A stretch of DNA of 64,000 nucleotides from Phocoenobacter atlanticus (GTDB lineage: Bacteria > Pseudomonadota > Gammaproteobacteria > Enterobacterales > Pasteurellaceae). The notes below the pieces were generated by a model. The model was not told the origin of the DNA, searched no databases, and saw only the letters and a list, made by a program, of their open reading frames with translations. The DNA is taken from NCBI RefSeq assembly GCF_030764225.1, contig NZ_JASAXH010000002.1. One strand, 5' to 3'. The translations under genes were made by a program, and so were the position numbers. This document shows positions 43,277 to 51,231 of this stretch, piece by piece (the first letter of the stretch is position 1; the number at the start of each line of letters is the position of its first letter).

Positions 43277-43291
43277 ATCATTGACAATGAT
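43277..43291. promoter_or_regulatory. Palindrome ATCATTG-A-CAATGAT upstream of the octamer array
   Basis: Exact 7-1-7 palindrome containing TTGACA (43281-43286). It lies 20 bases before the repeats and could be an operator on a -35 element of ldtD. It does not match the Fur consensus well. Confidence 0.45.
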
Positions 43292-43311
43292 GAGAATAAT
43301 TTGCCAAATGC

Positions 43312-43439
43312 TTTATAGCTTTATAGCTTTATAGCTTTATAGCTTTATAGCTTTATAGCTTTATAGCTTTATAGCTTTATAGCTTTATAGCTTTATAGCT
43401 TTATAGCTTTATAGCTTTATAGCTTTATAGCTTTATAGC
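43312..43439 (+). repeat. Sixteen tandem copies of TTTATAGC upstream of ldtD
   Basis: Perfect octanucleotide array, 128 bases with no interruption, ending 29 bases before the ldtD ATG. Each unit contains TATAGC, similar to a -10 box, and three units (24 bases) equal one -35/-10 repeat distance. The array has a TAG in every frame, so it is not coding. Gain or loss of units would change promoter or leader geometry. Confidence 0.97.
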
Positions 43440-43468
43440 TTGTAAATAATATAATCCGAAGGATAAAT

Positions 43469-44926
43469 ATGATTAAAAATAAAAAACTTATATTATTAAT
43501 ATTAGTCAGCATTATGGCTTTTCCCTTATCTGTGGTGGCAAATACCGATCAAGTATTACCAAACTTAAGTTTAACAAAACAGCAAATACATACAGAAAAT
43601 AGATTAGCTAAATTTCAGCGATTAATGAAAAATCCTCAACTTTTATCTGATGTGGGGGCTTATATTCGCAAAAAAATGAAGAATAATAGATTACAATCTT
43701 TAAATCAATTAAAGAAAGTATATATTCTTGCTAATTTAGAGCCACTTTGGACAGATCAAAAAACAGAACAGATGTTTTTGAGAGATTATATAGTATTTGC
43801 TGCAAGTGGTGTTTCGAAAAGTGCTTTAGTAACATTAAAACAAATTATAGAAAGTCCAAAAGGAAGTATGCAACGGGATATTTTATTAACAGATGCACTT
43901 CTGGACTATGTGTATTACAGCAAAAATGTAAACAATAATATCAATTCATGGCTATATCAATCGAGTACTTATCAAAGACGAGATCTTAGTGATCAAGTAT
44001 TATTACAATGGGTTGATTTGGCTAAAAGTAACTATGGAGAGTTATTTATTTCTAAATATATTCCAAGTGATAATAGACTATATATGGAGATTATTAATAA
44101 AATAGCGATGGAAGTGGAAGGTGAACAGTCGATAGATAATATGACTATTGCTAAGTTAGCATTAAATGCACAGCGTTTACGGCTTATTCCAAATTTTGAT
44201 AATGGCTTGTATGTGAATATTCCTGCATATCAACTGGACTACTATAAAAATGGCGCATTGGCATTACATTCTGTTGTGGTCGTTGGTCGTAAAAAACGCC
44301 AAACACCTATCTTATTTAGTCAATTAAGTGATGTGGTAGTTAATCCTCCTTGGACTATTCCTCCAACAATTTTAGAAGAAGATGTGATACCTAAATTTGC
44401 TAAAGATCCAAATTATGGCAGTAAAAAAGGGTTTGAAATTATCAGTTATTCAGGAAAAACAGTAGAGCCAAGCGCTATCGACTGGGAAAACTACAAGGGT
44501 GAAAATGCGAAGAAATTTCCTTATATGGTTCGTCAAAAACCAGGAAAACGAGCAGCTTTAGGTCGTTATAAATTTAATATGCCAAGTGCTGATGCGATAT
44601 TTTTACACGATACTCCTCATAAAAATGTTTTTTCAAGAAAAAAACGAGCATTAAGTTCAGGCTGTGTTCGAGTACAGAAAGCCGCACAATTAAGTGAAAT
44701 TTTATTATCTGAAGCTGGTTGGGATATTTCTAAGCAGAAAGCGGTATATCGAAGTGAGAAAACCACTTTTGTTAAAATCAGATCGGAAAATCCTGTCTAT
44801 CTTTATTACGTTACCAATTGGGTTGAAAATGGTGTCGTACGAAGTGTACCAGATGTTTATAGACTAGATCCTAAACTTAGATCAAATAGTATTGATTTGC
44901 ATTCTATAAATACTTTGTTAGAATAG
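43469..44926 (+). CDS. ldtD: L,D-transpeptidase LdtD (YcbB-like)
   Basis: Periplasmic enzyme forming 3-3 (mDAP-mDAP) crosslinks in peptidoglycan. A signal peptide covers 1-25 (AFPLSVVAN). The YkuD domain holds HDTPHKNVF and the catalytic SSGCVRV with C399. At 485 residues it is shorter than E. coli YcbB (615), as expected in this family. GAAGGA precedes the ATG. TATAAT at 43450-43455 is too close to the start to be a normal -10. The octamer array upstream suggests variable expression. Confidence 0.92.
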   Translation: MIKNKKLILLILVSIMAFPLSVVANTDQVLPNLSLTKQQIHTENRLAKFQRLMKNPQLLSDVGAYIRKKMKNNRLQSLNQLKKVYILANLEPLWTDQKTEQMFLRDYIVFAASGVSKSALVTLKQIIESPKGSMQRDILLTDALLDYVYYSKNVNNNINSWLYQSSTYQRRDLSDQVLLQWVDLAKSNYGELFISKYIPSDNRLYMEIINKIAMEVEGEQSIDNMTIAKLALNAQRLRLIPNFDNGLYVNIPAYQLDYYKNGALALHSVVVVGRKKRQTPILFSQLSDVVVNPPWTIPPTILEEDVIPKFAKDPNYGSKKGFEIISYSGKTVEPSAIDWENYKGENAKKFPYMVRQKPGKRAALGRYKFNMPSADAIFLHDTPHKNVFSRKKRALSSGCVRVQKAAQLSEILLSEAGWDISKQKAVYRSEKTTFVKIRSENPVYLYYVTNWVENGVVRSVPDVYRLDPKLRSNSIDLHSINTLLE

Positions 44927-44940
44927 TTGCCAACCGTTTA

Positions 44941-44976
44941 AAAGTTCCAAAATTTTTTGGAACTTTATCTATTTTT
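44941..44976 (+). terminator. Intrinsic terminator after ldtD
   Basis: AAAGTTCCAAAA (44941-44952) and TTTTGGAACTTT (44955-44966) form a perfect 12-bp stem with a 2-base loop, then ATCTATTTTT. mepK would need readthrough or its own promoter. Confidence 0.75.
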
Positions 44977-45028
44977 AAGATACTAACATAGAGTTTTTTG
45001 TAATTTTTATTAATGAAAAGGAGGAATT

Positions 45029-45589
45029 GTGGAACAAGTTGATAATAATCGTCGTCGCTGGCTTTCGTTAGGAGGGATTGTCTTAGGTGCTACTTTAGTT
45101 CCCTCAACAGTGCAGGCTCATTTATCAGGATCAAAACCACATTCTCTGCGTTTTCATAATATTAATACGAATGAATATCTTGTTTCAAAATTTCATAATG
45201 GTAAGCATTTTGTCAAGAAAGAGCTACAGAAACTGAATTATATTCTTCGTGATCGTAGAACAGATCAAGTCACCAATATGGATCCCAAGTTATTTTTGAA
45301 AATCGATCAAATTCAAAAAAAATTAGCCTTGCAAAATGCAGAAGTTAAAATTATCTGTGGGTATCGTACTGCTAGAACAAATGCAAAAATGCGTCGTCGT
45401 AGTCGAGGTGTGGCTAAAAAGAGCTATCACATTAAAGGACAAGCCATTGATTTAAGAGTAACAGGTGTACCGCTGTCTCGTTTGTACCAAGCAGCTTTAA
45501 GTTTGCATAATGGCGGAGTGGGTTATTATCCTCGTAGTAATTTTGTTCATATAGATACTGGTCCTGTACGTACTTGGCGTGGTAGATAA
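45029..45589 (+). CDS. mepK: Murein endopeptidase MepK (YcbK/DUF882), Tat-exported
   Basis: Cuts 3-3 crosslinks in peptidoglycan, the bonds made by LdtD just upstream. The 186-residue protein starts with GTG behind a full AAGGAGG. It has a Tat signal (NNRRRWLSLGG, then a hydrophobic stretch ending VQA). The peptidase fold shows SRGVAKKSYHIKGQAID and NFVHIDTG, which carry the zinc ligands. The order ldtD-mepK-gloC is the same as E. coli ycbB-ycbK-ycbL. Confidence 0.93.
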   Translation: MEQVDNNRRRWLSLGGIVLGATLVPSTVQAHLSGSKPHSLRFHNINTNEYLVSKFHNGKHFVKKELQKLNYILRDRRTDQVTNMDPKLFLKIDQIQKKLALQNAEVKIICGYRTARTNAKMRRRSRGVAKKSYHIKGQAIDLRVTGVPLSRLYQAALSLHNGGVGYYPRSNFVHIDTGPVRTWRGR

Positions 45590-45621
45590 GCGGTGACATT
45601 TTATGTTTAATTTGCAAATTA
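45588..45621 (+). repeat. Uptake signal sequence copy spanning the mepK/gloC junction
   Basis: AAGCGGT begins in the mepK stop codon, and the tail AATTTGCAAATT is inside the first gloC codons. Confidence 0.55.
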
Positions 45622-46235
45622 TTCCTGTTGGAGCCTTTCAACAAAATTGTTCTGTCATTTGGGATAACCAGAAGAATGCGGCTATTGTTGATCCGGGTGA
45701 TGATGGCGAGCGTTTAATTCAGTATATTGAGCAAAACCAATTAAATTTAACCAAAATTTTAATTACTCACGCCCATCTTGATCATATTATGGCAGCAGAT
45801 CAACTTCGTCGGTATTTTGGTGTGGAAATTTATGGTTCACAACAAGCAGATCAACCTCTTTTTGAACAATTAGGGCAAATTACGGAAGAGTATGGCTTTC
45901 CAAGAGTTGAGGGCTTTTTACCGGATCATTGGCTAAATGAAGGTGATATCGTTGAATTTGGAGAATTGAAATTTGATATTCGCCATTTACCTGGACACGC
46001 ACCTGGGCATATTGGTTTTTTTGATTTTCAAAATAAAATTACTTTTAGTGGTGATGTGTTATTTAAAAATAGTATTGGTCGAACAGATTTATATATGGGA
46101 AACCTTGAGCAATTACTTCATTCCATTAGAACAAAAATGTTTGATTTAGATGATGATTTTATTGTTATTGCAGGTCATGGTGCTCATACGACTATCGGTA
46201 AAGAAAAACAAACTAACCCTTTTCTAAAAAAATAA
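45603..46235 (+). CDS. gloC: Metallo-beta-lactamase-fold hydroxyacylglutathione hydrolase GloC (YcbL)
   Basis: Type II glyoxalase hydrolysing S-lactoylglutathione. The 210 residues contain the metal-binding THAHLDHI, LPGHAPGHIGF, FSGDVLFKNSIGRTD and AGHG. It starts 13 bases after mepK, with a weak ribosome site. The functional link to the two cell-wall genes upstream is unclear; only synteny is conserved. Confidence 0.92.
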   Translation: MFNLQIIPVGAFQQNCSVIWDNQKNAAIVDPGDDGERLIQYIEQNQLNLTKILITHAHLDHIMAADQLRRYFGVEIYGSQQADQPLFEQLGQITEEYGFPRVEGFLPDHWLNEGDIVEFGELKFDIRHLPGHAPGHIGFFDFQNKITFSGDVLFKNSIGRTDLYMGNLEQLLHSIRTKMFDLDDDFIVIAGHGAHTTIGKEKQTNPFLKK

Positions 46236-46279
46236 GGTACAATTCACCTTTCAACTCTCACGAATATAGTAGAAATAGA

Positions 46280-47083
46280 ATGCATAATACAGAAAATTTA
46301 ATTGAGGTCAAAAACCTGACTTTTAGCAGGGGCGACCGTCTGATTTATGATAATCTCAATCTTTGTGTAAAAGCAGGAAAAATAACGGCTATTATGGGAC
46401 CATCAGGCATTGGTAAAACAACATTACTTCGTCTGATTGGTGGACAGCTTCAACCTGAATCAGGTGCAATTTTATTTGATGGTGAAGATGTTTGTAAAGC
46501 GAATAATAAAACGCTTTATGAAATGCGTCAGCGAATGGGGATGTTATTTCAATCAGGGGCATTGTTTACTGATCTTTCTACTTTTGATAACGTAGCTTAC
46601 CCTATCAGAGAGCATACTCAACTTTCTGAAGAATTAATAAGAAAAATGGTATTAATGAAACTTGAGGCTGTTGGATTAAGAGGTGCAGCATATTTAATGC
46701 CATCTGAATTATCTGGCGGAATGGCTCGTCGAGCAGCGTTAGCACGAGCAATTGCACTCGATCCTGAATTAATAATGTATGATGAACCTTTTGCAGGACA
46801 AGACCCTATCAGTATGGGCGTGATTGTAGAATTAATTAAAAAGCTTAATGAAGCATTGAAATTAACTTCCATTGTCGTTTCACACGATGTAAATGAAGTG
46901 TTAAGTATTGCGGATTATGCTTATATTGTGGCAGATAAAAAAGTCATTGCGGAAGGCTCTCCAAAAGCGTTAATAGAAAGTGAAGATCCTAGAGTAATAC
47001 AATTTCTTGCAGGTAATGCAGATGGACCAGTACATTTTCATTATCCAACGAATAAAACTTATACAGAGGAGCTATTTCAGTGA
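46280..47083 (+). CDS. mlaF: Mla phospholipid transport ATPase MlaF
   Basis: ABC ATPase of the MlaFEDB complex that moves phospholipids between inner membrane and periplasmic MlaC to keep outer-membrane asymmetry. The 267 residues show Walker A GPSGIGKT, signature LSGGMARR and Walker B LIMYDEPFAGQDP. It overlaps mlaE by 4 bases (GTGA) and starts the operon mlaFEDCB-ibaG-murA. Confidence 0.96.
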   Translation: MHNTENLIEVKNLTFSRGDRLIYDNLNLCVKAGKITAIMGPSGIGKTTLLRLIGGQLQPESGAILFDGEDVCKANNKTLYEMRQRMGMLFQSGALFTDLSTFDNVAYPIREHTQLSEELIRKMVLMKLEAVGLRGAAYLMPSELSGGMARRAALARAIALDPELIMYDEPFAGQDPISMGVIVELIKKLNEALKLTSIVVSHDVNEVLSIADYAYIVADKKVIAEGSPKALIESEDPRVIQFLAGNADGPVHFHYPTNKTYTEELFQ

Positions 47084-47856
47084 TTAATTTTATTTCATTA
47101 TTGGGTTCTTCCGTTGTACGATTTTTTCGTGAATTTGGGCGTGCTAATTTTATGCTCTGGGGAGCATTAGTTGGAAAGCCACAGTTTAGAAAAAATACGC
47201 CTTTAGTTATTAAACAGTTATATGTTTTAGGGGTACAATCTTTGCTCATTATAATGCTTTCTGGTTTATTTATTGGAATGGTATTAGGCTTGCAGGGGTA
47301 TGTCGTTTTAGTCGATTTTTCTGCAGAAACCAGTTTAGGACAATTAGTTTCCTTATCATTATTAAGAGAGTTAGGACCTGTAGTTACGGCATTACTTTTT
47401 GCTGGTCGAGCAGGATCAGCATTAACGGCAGAAATAGGTTTAATGAAAGCAACAGAGCAACTTTCTAGTTTGGAAATGATGGCGATTGATCCACTAAGAC
47501 GAGTGATAGCCCCTCGTTTTTGGGCGGGGATAATTTCAATGCCAATTTTAGCTATTATTTTTACTGCTATTGGAATTTGGGGTGGTTCTCTAGTCGGTGT
47601 TGATTGGAAAGGGGTTGATTCTGGTAGTTTTTGGTCTGTGATGCAAAATAGTGTGACTCTCACAGATTTATTAGATGGTTCAATTAAAAGTATTTTTTTC
47701 GCTTTTGCGGTGGTATGGATAGCCTTATTTAATGGTTATAATGCGTTACCAACATCAGAAGGGATTAGTCAAGCGACAACAAAAACAGTAGTAAATGCGT
47801 CATTAGTTGTATTAGGGTTAGATTTTATCTTAACTGCAATAATGTTTGGTGGTTAG
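47080..47856 (+). CDS. mlaE: Mla permease MlaE
   Basis: Inner-membrane permease of the Mla complex, 258 residues, GTG start inside the mlaF stop. The MlaE family segment LRELGPVVTALLFAGRAGSALTAE is split here only by normal variation, and GLMKATEQLSSLEMMAIDP follows. About six membrane helices are visible. A long open frame on the opposite strand is a shadow. Confidence 0.96.
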   Translation: MINFISLLGSSVVRFFREFGRANFMLWGALVGKPQFRKNTPLVIKQLYVLGVQSLLIIMLSGLFIGMVLGLQGYVVLVDFSAETSLGQLVSLSLLRELGPVVTALLFAGRAGSALTAEIGLMKATEQLSSLEMMAIDPLRRVIAPRFWAGIISMPILAIIFTAIGIWGGSLVGVDWKGVDSGSFWSVMQNSVTLTDLLDGSIKSIFFAFAVVWIALFNGYNALPTSEGISQATTKTVVNASLVVLGLDFILTAIMFGG

Positions 47857-47874
47857 ATTTAAAAGGAAAATAAA

Positions 47875-48384
47875 ATGAGACAATCATTAAAATATGAGTT
47901 TTGGGTAGGATTATTTGTACTTATTGGATTAGGTGCATTGGTGTTTTTAGGATTACGAGTTGCAAATGTACAGGGGTTTTCTTCTGAAAAAACTTATACT
48001 CTTTATGCAACTTTTGATAATATAGGTGGACTAAAAGTACGGGCACCTGTGAAAGTCGGTGGTGTTGTTGTTGGACGAGTATCAGAAATTAATTTAGATA
48101 CTGAAAATTACACGCCTAAAGTAACTTTAGCGATTAATGAAAAATTCAATAATATTCCAGATACGAGTTCGTTGTCTATAAAAACAGCAGGTTTACTCGG
48201 TGAACAGTATATCGCGCTTAGTATTGGTTTTGTCCTTGATGGAGAAACCGCAACATTAAAAGAAGGTGATACTTTCTTTGATACTAATTCAGCAATGGTA
48301 CTCGAAGATTTAATTGGACAATTTTTATATGGTGACAAAAAGTCGGACAGTTCAAAAAATGAACCAGATTTAGATGCACAATAA
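47875..48384 (+). CDS. mlaD: Mla MCE-domain protein MlaD
   Basis: Membrane-anchored MCE protein forming the hexameric ring that receives phospholipid. One N-terminal helix (about 10-28), then the MCE domain with VKVGGVVVGRV and SIKTAGLLGEQYIAL. The 169 residues are slightly fewer than in E. coli (183). AAAAGGAAA precedes the ATG. The end overlaps the open frame of mlaC but not its likely start. Confidence 0.95.
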   Translation: MRQSLKYEFWVGLFVLIGLGALVFLGLRVANVQGFSSEKTYTLYATFDNIGGLKVRAPVKVGGVVVGRVSEINLDTENYTPKVTLAINEKFNNIPDTSSLSIKTAGLLGEQYIALSIGFVLDGETATLKEGDTFFDTNSAMVLEDLIGQFLYGDKKSDSSKNEPDLDAQ

Positions 48385-48421
48385 CATAATTATTTATTAT
48401 AACTCGGAGGTTAACAAAACT

Positions 48422-49060
48422 ATGATAAAAGTAATGAAAAAACTAATTTTTACAACAGTTATCACGTTATCAACACTTTTTTCTGCTCAAACATTTGCAA
48501 ATACAAACCCTTACGTATTAATGCAACAAACAGCAGACAAATTATTTAGTGATATCAAAGCAAATCAAAATAAAATTAACAAAGATCCAAATTATTTACG
48601 CACTATTGTTCGTAATGATTTAATGCCTTATGTTCACGTGAAATATGCAGGACTAAAAGTATTAGGAAAATATTTAAAAAAAGCAGATTTACAGCAGCGA
48701 GATAGATTTTTTAATGTGTTTGGACAATTTATTGAGCAATCTTATGCTCAAGTGTTGACGCAATACACTAATCAGAAGGTTGAAATTGAAGCAGAAAAGC
48801 CGCTTGATAATAAATTGATTGTAGGTATCCGTGTGAATATTTTAGCAAATGATGATAGAAAACCCATTGAATTAAACTTTAAATGGCGTAAGAATAGTAG
48901 AACTGGTGAATGGCAAGCTTATGATATGGTGGCTGAAGGTATCAGTATGATTACGACTAAGCATAATGAATGGAGTGGAATATTGCGTCAAAAAGGGATT
49001 GATACTTTAATTGCAAATTTAGAAAAATCTACTCAGAAACCCATTACATTGAGTAAATAG
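48422..49060 (+). CDS. mlaC: Mla periplasmic phospholipid-binding protein MlaC
   Basis: Soluble carrier of phospholipids between MlaA and MlaFEDB. The frame is open from 48374, but the ATG at 48422 follows CGGAGG and starts a clean signal peptide (MKKLIFTTVITLSTLFSAQTFA). An ATG at 48437 is possible too. The mature part (NPYVLMQQTADKLFSDI...) is full length at about 212 residues in total. Confidence 0.93.
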   Translation: MIKVMKKLIFTTVITLSTLFSAQTFANTNPYVLMQQTADKLFSDIKANQNKINKDPNYLRTIVRNDLMPYVHVKYAGLKVLGKYLKKADLQQRDRFFNVFGQFIEQSYAQVLTQYTNQKVEIEAEKPLDNKLIVGIRVNILANDDRKPIELNFKWRKNSRTGEWQAYDMVAEGISMITTKHNEWSGILRQKGIDTLIANLEKSTQKPITLSK

Positions 49061-49067
49061 TAATTTT

Positions 49068-49400
49068 ATGAAATCACAAAAAACATTGCAATGGGATATT
49101 CAAGCGAGTAATGATGATGTAATGGTTGTTTTATCTGGTGATTTAACAAGAAACACGTTGTCCCCTTTATGGGAGCAACGTGCTTCTTTTTTACAACCAG
49201 AATTAAAACAATGTATTTATTGGGATCTTAAGCATCTTCAACAAATAGACTCTGCAGGGTTAACTCTCTTCTTAGAATTATTGCATTCTTATGCAAAAAA
49301 CAATAAAAATTATATTATTAATATACCAAATAGTATTACTAATCTTGCACAACTATTTGATTTGCAAGAATGGTTAGCACAATTTACCACTCAATCTTAA
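49068..49400 (+). CDS. mlaB: Mla STAS-domain subunit MlaB
   Basis: Small cytoplasmic STAS protein (110 residues) that binds MlaF and stabilises the complex. The STAS signature is in LKHLQQIDSAGLTLFLEL. It follows mlaC by 7 bases. Confidence 0.88.
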   Translation: MKSQKTLQWDIQASNDDVMVVLSGDLTRNTLSPLWEQRASFLQPELKQCIYWDLKHLQQIDSAGLTLFLELLHSYAKNNKNYIINIPNSITNLAQLFDLQEWLAQFTTQS

Positions 49401-49415
49401 ACTAGAGCAGTAATT

Positions 49416-49673
49416 ATGGAATTAAAACAAATAGAAAATCTTTTAAATGAAGCGTTGGAACTTGACGAAATTCACGTACAGGGTGATGGTTCACATTTTG
49501 GTGTTATTGCAGTAAGTGATAGTTTTGCTTCACTTTCAAAAGTAAAACAACAGCAGATGATTTACGCACCGTTAACCGAACTTTTTACTACTAATGTTAT
49601 CCACGCATTAACCATTAAGACCTTTACAAAAGAGCAGTGGAAAAGAGAAAAATTGCTTAATATGCCAAGCTAA
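49416..49673 (+). CDS. ibaG: BolA-family protein IbaG
   Basis: BolA/YrbA-type protein of 85 residues, implicated with monothiol glutaredoxin in iron-sulfur handling and acid stress. Conserved features: LEDIHVQGDGSHFGVIAVSD-like core (here DEIHVQGDGSHFGVIAV), the helix-turn region and HALTIKTFT. It sits between mlaB and murA, its standard place. Confidence 0.92.
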   Translation: MELKQIENLLNEALELDEIHVQGDGSHFGVIAVSDSFASLSKVKQQQMIYAPLTELFTTNVIHALTIKTFTKEQWKREKLLNMPS

Positions 49674-49684
49674 TTGTTGGTATT

Positions 49685-49715
49685 AAGCGGTAAGATTTAA
49701 TTAAAAATTTACAAA
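49685..49715 (+). repeat. Uptake signal sequence copy between ibaG and murA
   Basis: AAGCGGT (49685-49691) with tail AAAAATTTACAAA, 12 bases after the ibaG stop. Confidence 0.55.
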
Positions 49716-49746
49716 TGTTATAAAATATTCAATCAAAGGAATTCAA

Positions 49747-51009
49747 ATGGAAAAGTTTTGTGTTAAAGGACCAGTTAGTTTAAATGGTGATGTGCGAATT
49801 TCTGGGGCAAAAAATGCTGCATTGCCAATTTTATTTGCAACAATTCTTGCGACTAAGCCTATAACATTAACGAATGTACCAGATTTAAAAGATGTAGATA
49901 CCACATTTAAAATTTTACGTGAATTAGGCGTGGTAGTTGAGCGTGATGAACAAAATGCAGTAAAAATTGATGCAAGCAATATTAATCATTATATTGCCCC
50001 TTATGAATTAGTAAAAACAATGCGAGCGTCAATTTGGGCATTAGCACCACTTTTAACCCGTTTTCATCAAGGGCAAGTTTCTTTACCGGGTGGGTGTACT
50101 ATTGGAGCAAGACCCGTGGATATGCACATTTCAGCATTAGAAAAAATGGGGGCAACTATTATTCTTGATCAAGGTTATGTTAAAGCACAAGTGAATGATC
50201 GTTTAATGGGTTGCCGTGTCTATATGGATAAAGTCAGTGTTGGTGCGACTCTTTCTGTAATGATGGCTGCAACTTTAGCTCAGGGTACAACTATTATTGA
50301 AAATGCGGCACGTGAGCCTGAAGTGGTTGATACCGCAGAATTTTTGAATAAAATGGGTGCTAAAATTGAGGGTGTTGGTTCTGATACTATCACTATTGAA
50401 GGGGTAGAAACTTTGCTAGGATGTGAACATAGCATCGTTCCTGATCGTATTGAAACAGGTACATTCTTAATTGCTGCAGCGGTTTCTAAAGGAAAAATTA
50501 CTTGTCATGGTACCAAGGCTCATACCCTTGATGCGGTGATCGAAAAGCTACGTGAAGCAGGAATGGAGGTTGAAGTGAGTGAAAACTCAATTACTCTAGA
50601 CTCTCATGGTAAACGACCAAAAGCGGTGAATATTCGCACAATGCCACACCCCGCCTTTCCTACAGATATGCAAGCTCAATTTACTTTGTTAAATGTGATT
50701 GCAGAAGGGACTAGTACAATTACAGAAACAATATTTGAAAACCGTTTTATGCATATTCCCGAGTTGAATAGAATGGGAGCCAAAGCAGAAATTGAAGGTA
50801 ATATGGCGATTTGTCACGGCGTTGAACAACTATCTGCAGCACAAGTGATGGCGACAGATTTAAGAGCTTCAATTAGTCTTGTTTTGGCAGGTTTAATTGC
50901 AAATGGAGAAACGGTAGTCGATCGTATTTATCATATTGATCGTGGTTATGAGCATATTGAAGAAAAGTTACGTAATCTTGGTGCAAATATAGATCGAATT
51001 GCCGAATAA
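49747..51009 (+). CDS. murA: UDP-GlcNAc enolpyruvyl transferase MurA
   Basis: First committed step of peptidoglycan synthesis. The 420 residues carry the active-site cysteine C117 in LPGGCTIGARPVD (C115 in E. coli), the residue alkylated by fosfomycin, so the enzyme should be sensitive to it. K22 (SGAKNAALP) and the C-terminal domain with RIYHIDRGYEHIEEKL are present. Last gene of the mla-ibaG-murA series, with a terminator after it. Confidence 0.97.
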   Translation: MEKFCVKGPVSLNGDVRISGAKNAALPILFATILATKPITLTNVPDLKDVDTTFKILRELGVVVERDEQNAVKIDASNINHYIAPYELVKTMRASIWALAPLLTRFHQGQVSLPGGCTIGARPVDMHISALEKMGATIILDQGYVKAQVNDRLMGCRVYMDKVSVGATLSVMMAATLAQGTTIIENAAREPEVVDTAEFLNKMGAKIEGVGSDTITIEGVETLLGCEHSIVPDRIETGTFLIAAAVSKGKITCHGTKAHTLDAVIEKLREAGMEVEVSENSITLDSHGKRPKAVNIRTMPHPAFPTDMQAQFTLLNVIAEGTSTITETIFENRFMHIPELNRMGAKAEIEGNMAICHGVEQLSAAQVMATDLRASISLVLAGLIANGETVVDRIYHIDRGYEHIEEKLRNLGANIDRIAE

Positions 51010-51040
51010 TATTATCATATCAATTTAAATTTTTAATAAA

Positions 51041-51070
51041 AGTAATCTTTCTAGATTGCTTTTTTATTTT
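51041..51070 (+). terminator. Intrinsic terminator after murA
   Basis: AGTAATCT (51041-51048) and AGATTGCT (51053-51060) pair over 8 bp with one G-T, loop TTCT, then TTTTTATTTT. Confidence 0.8.
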
Positions 51071-51121
51071 AAAAAATTTACATTTTTTTATCATTTTTCA
51101 TCTTTCCCATTAAAAAAACTA

Positions 51122-51149
51122 TTGCAGTTCATAAAAAAACTTGTATAGT
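51122..51149 (+). promoter_or_regulatory. Candidate dppA promoter
   Basis: TTGCAG (51122-51127), 16-base spacer, TATAGT (51144-51149). It would give an 80-base leader before the dppA start. Confidence 0.5.
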
Positions 51150-51231
51150 CATAGGCTCATAATTAAAAAAAGAAGACAAAATAGTCTTTAAAAAATAATA
51201 ATTCAAACACAACATATAGGAGTAAAACTCA

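Noticed and set aside
43450..43455. Perfect TATAAT between the octamer array and ldtD
   Set aside because: A start from it would fall inside the ribosome site, leaving almost no leader, so it is unlikely to be the -10.
46989..47663. 224-codon open frame on the minus strand across mlaE
   Set aside because: It is the antisense shadow of the conserved mlaF/mlaE genes and has no family features.
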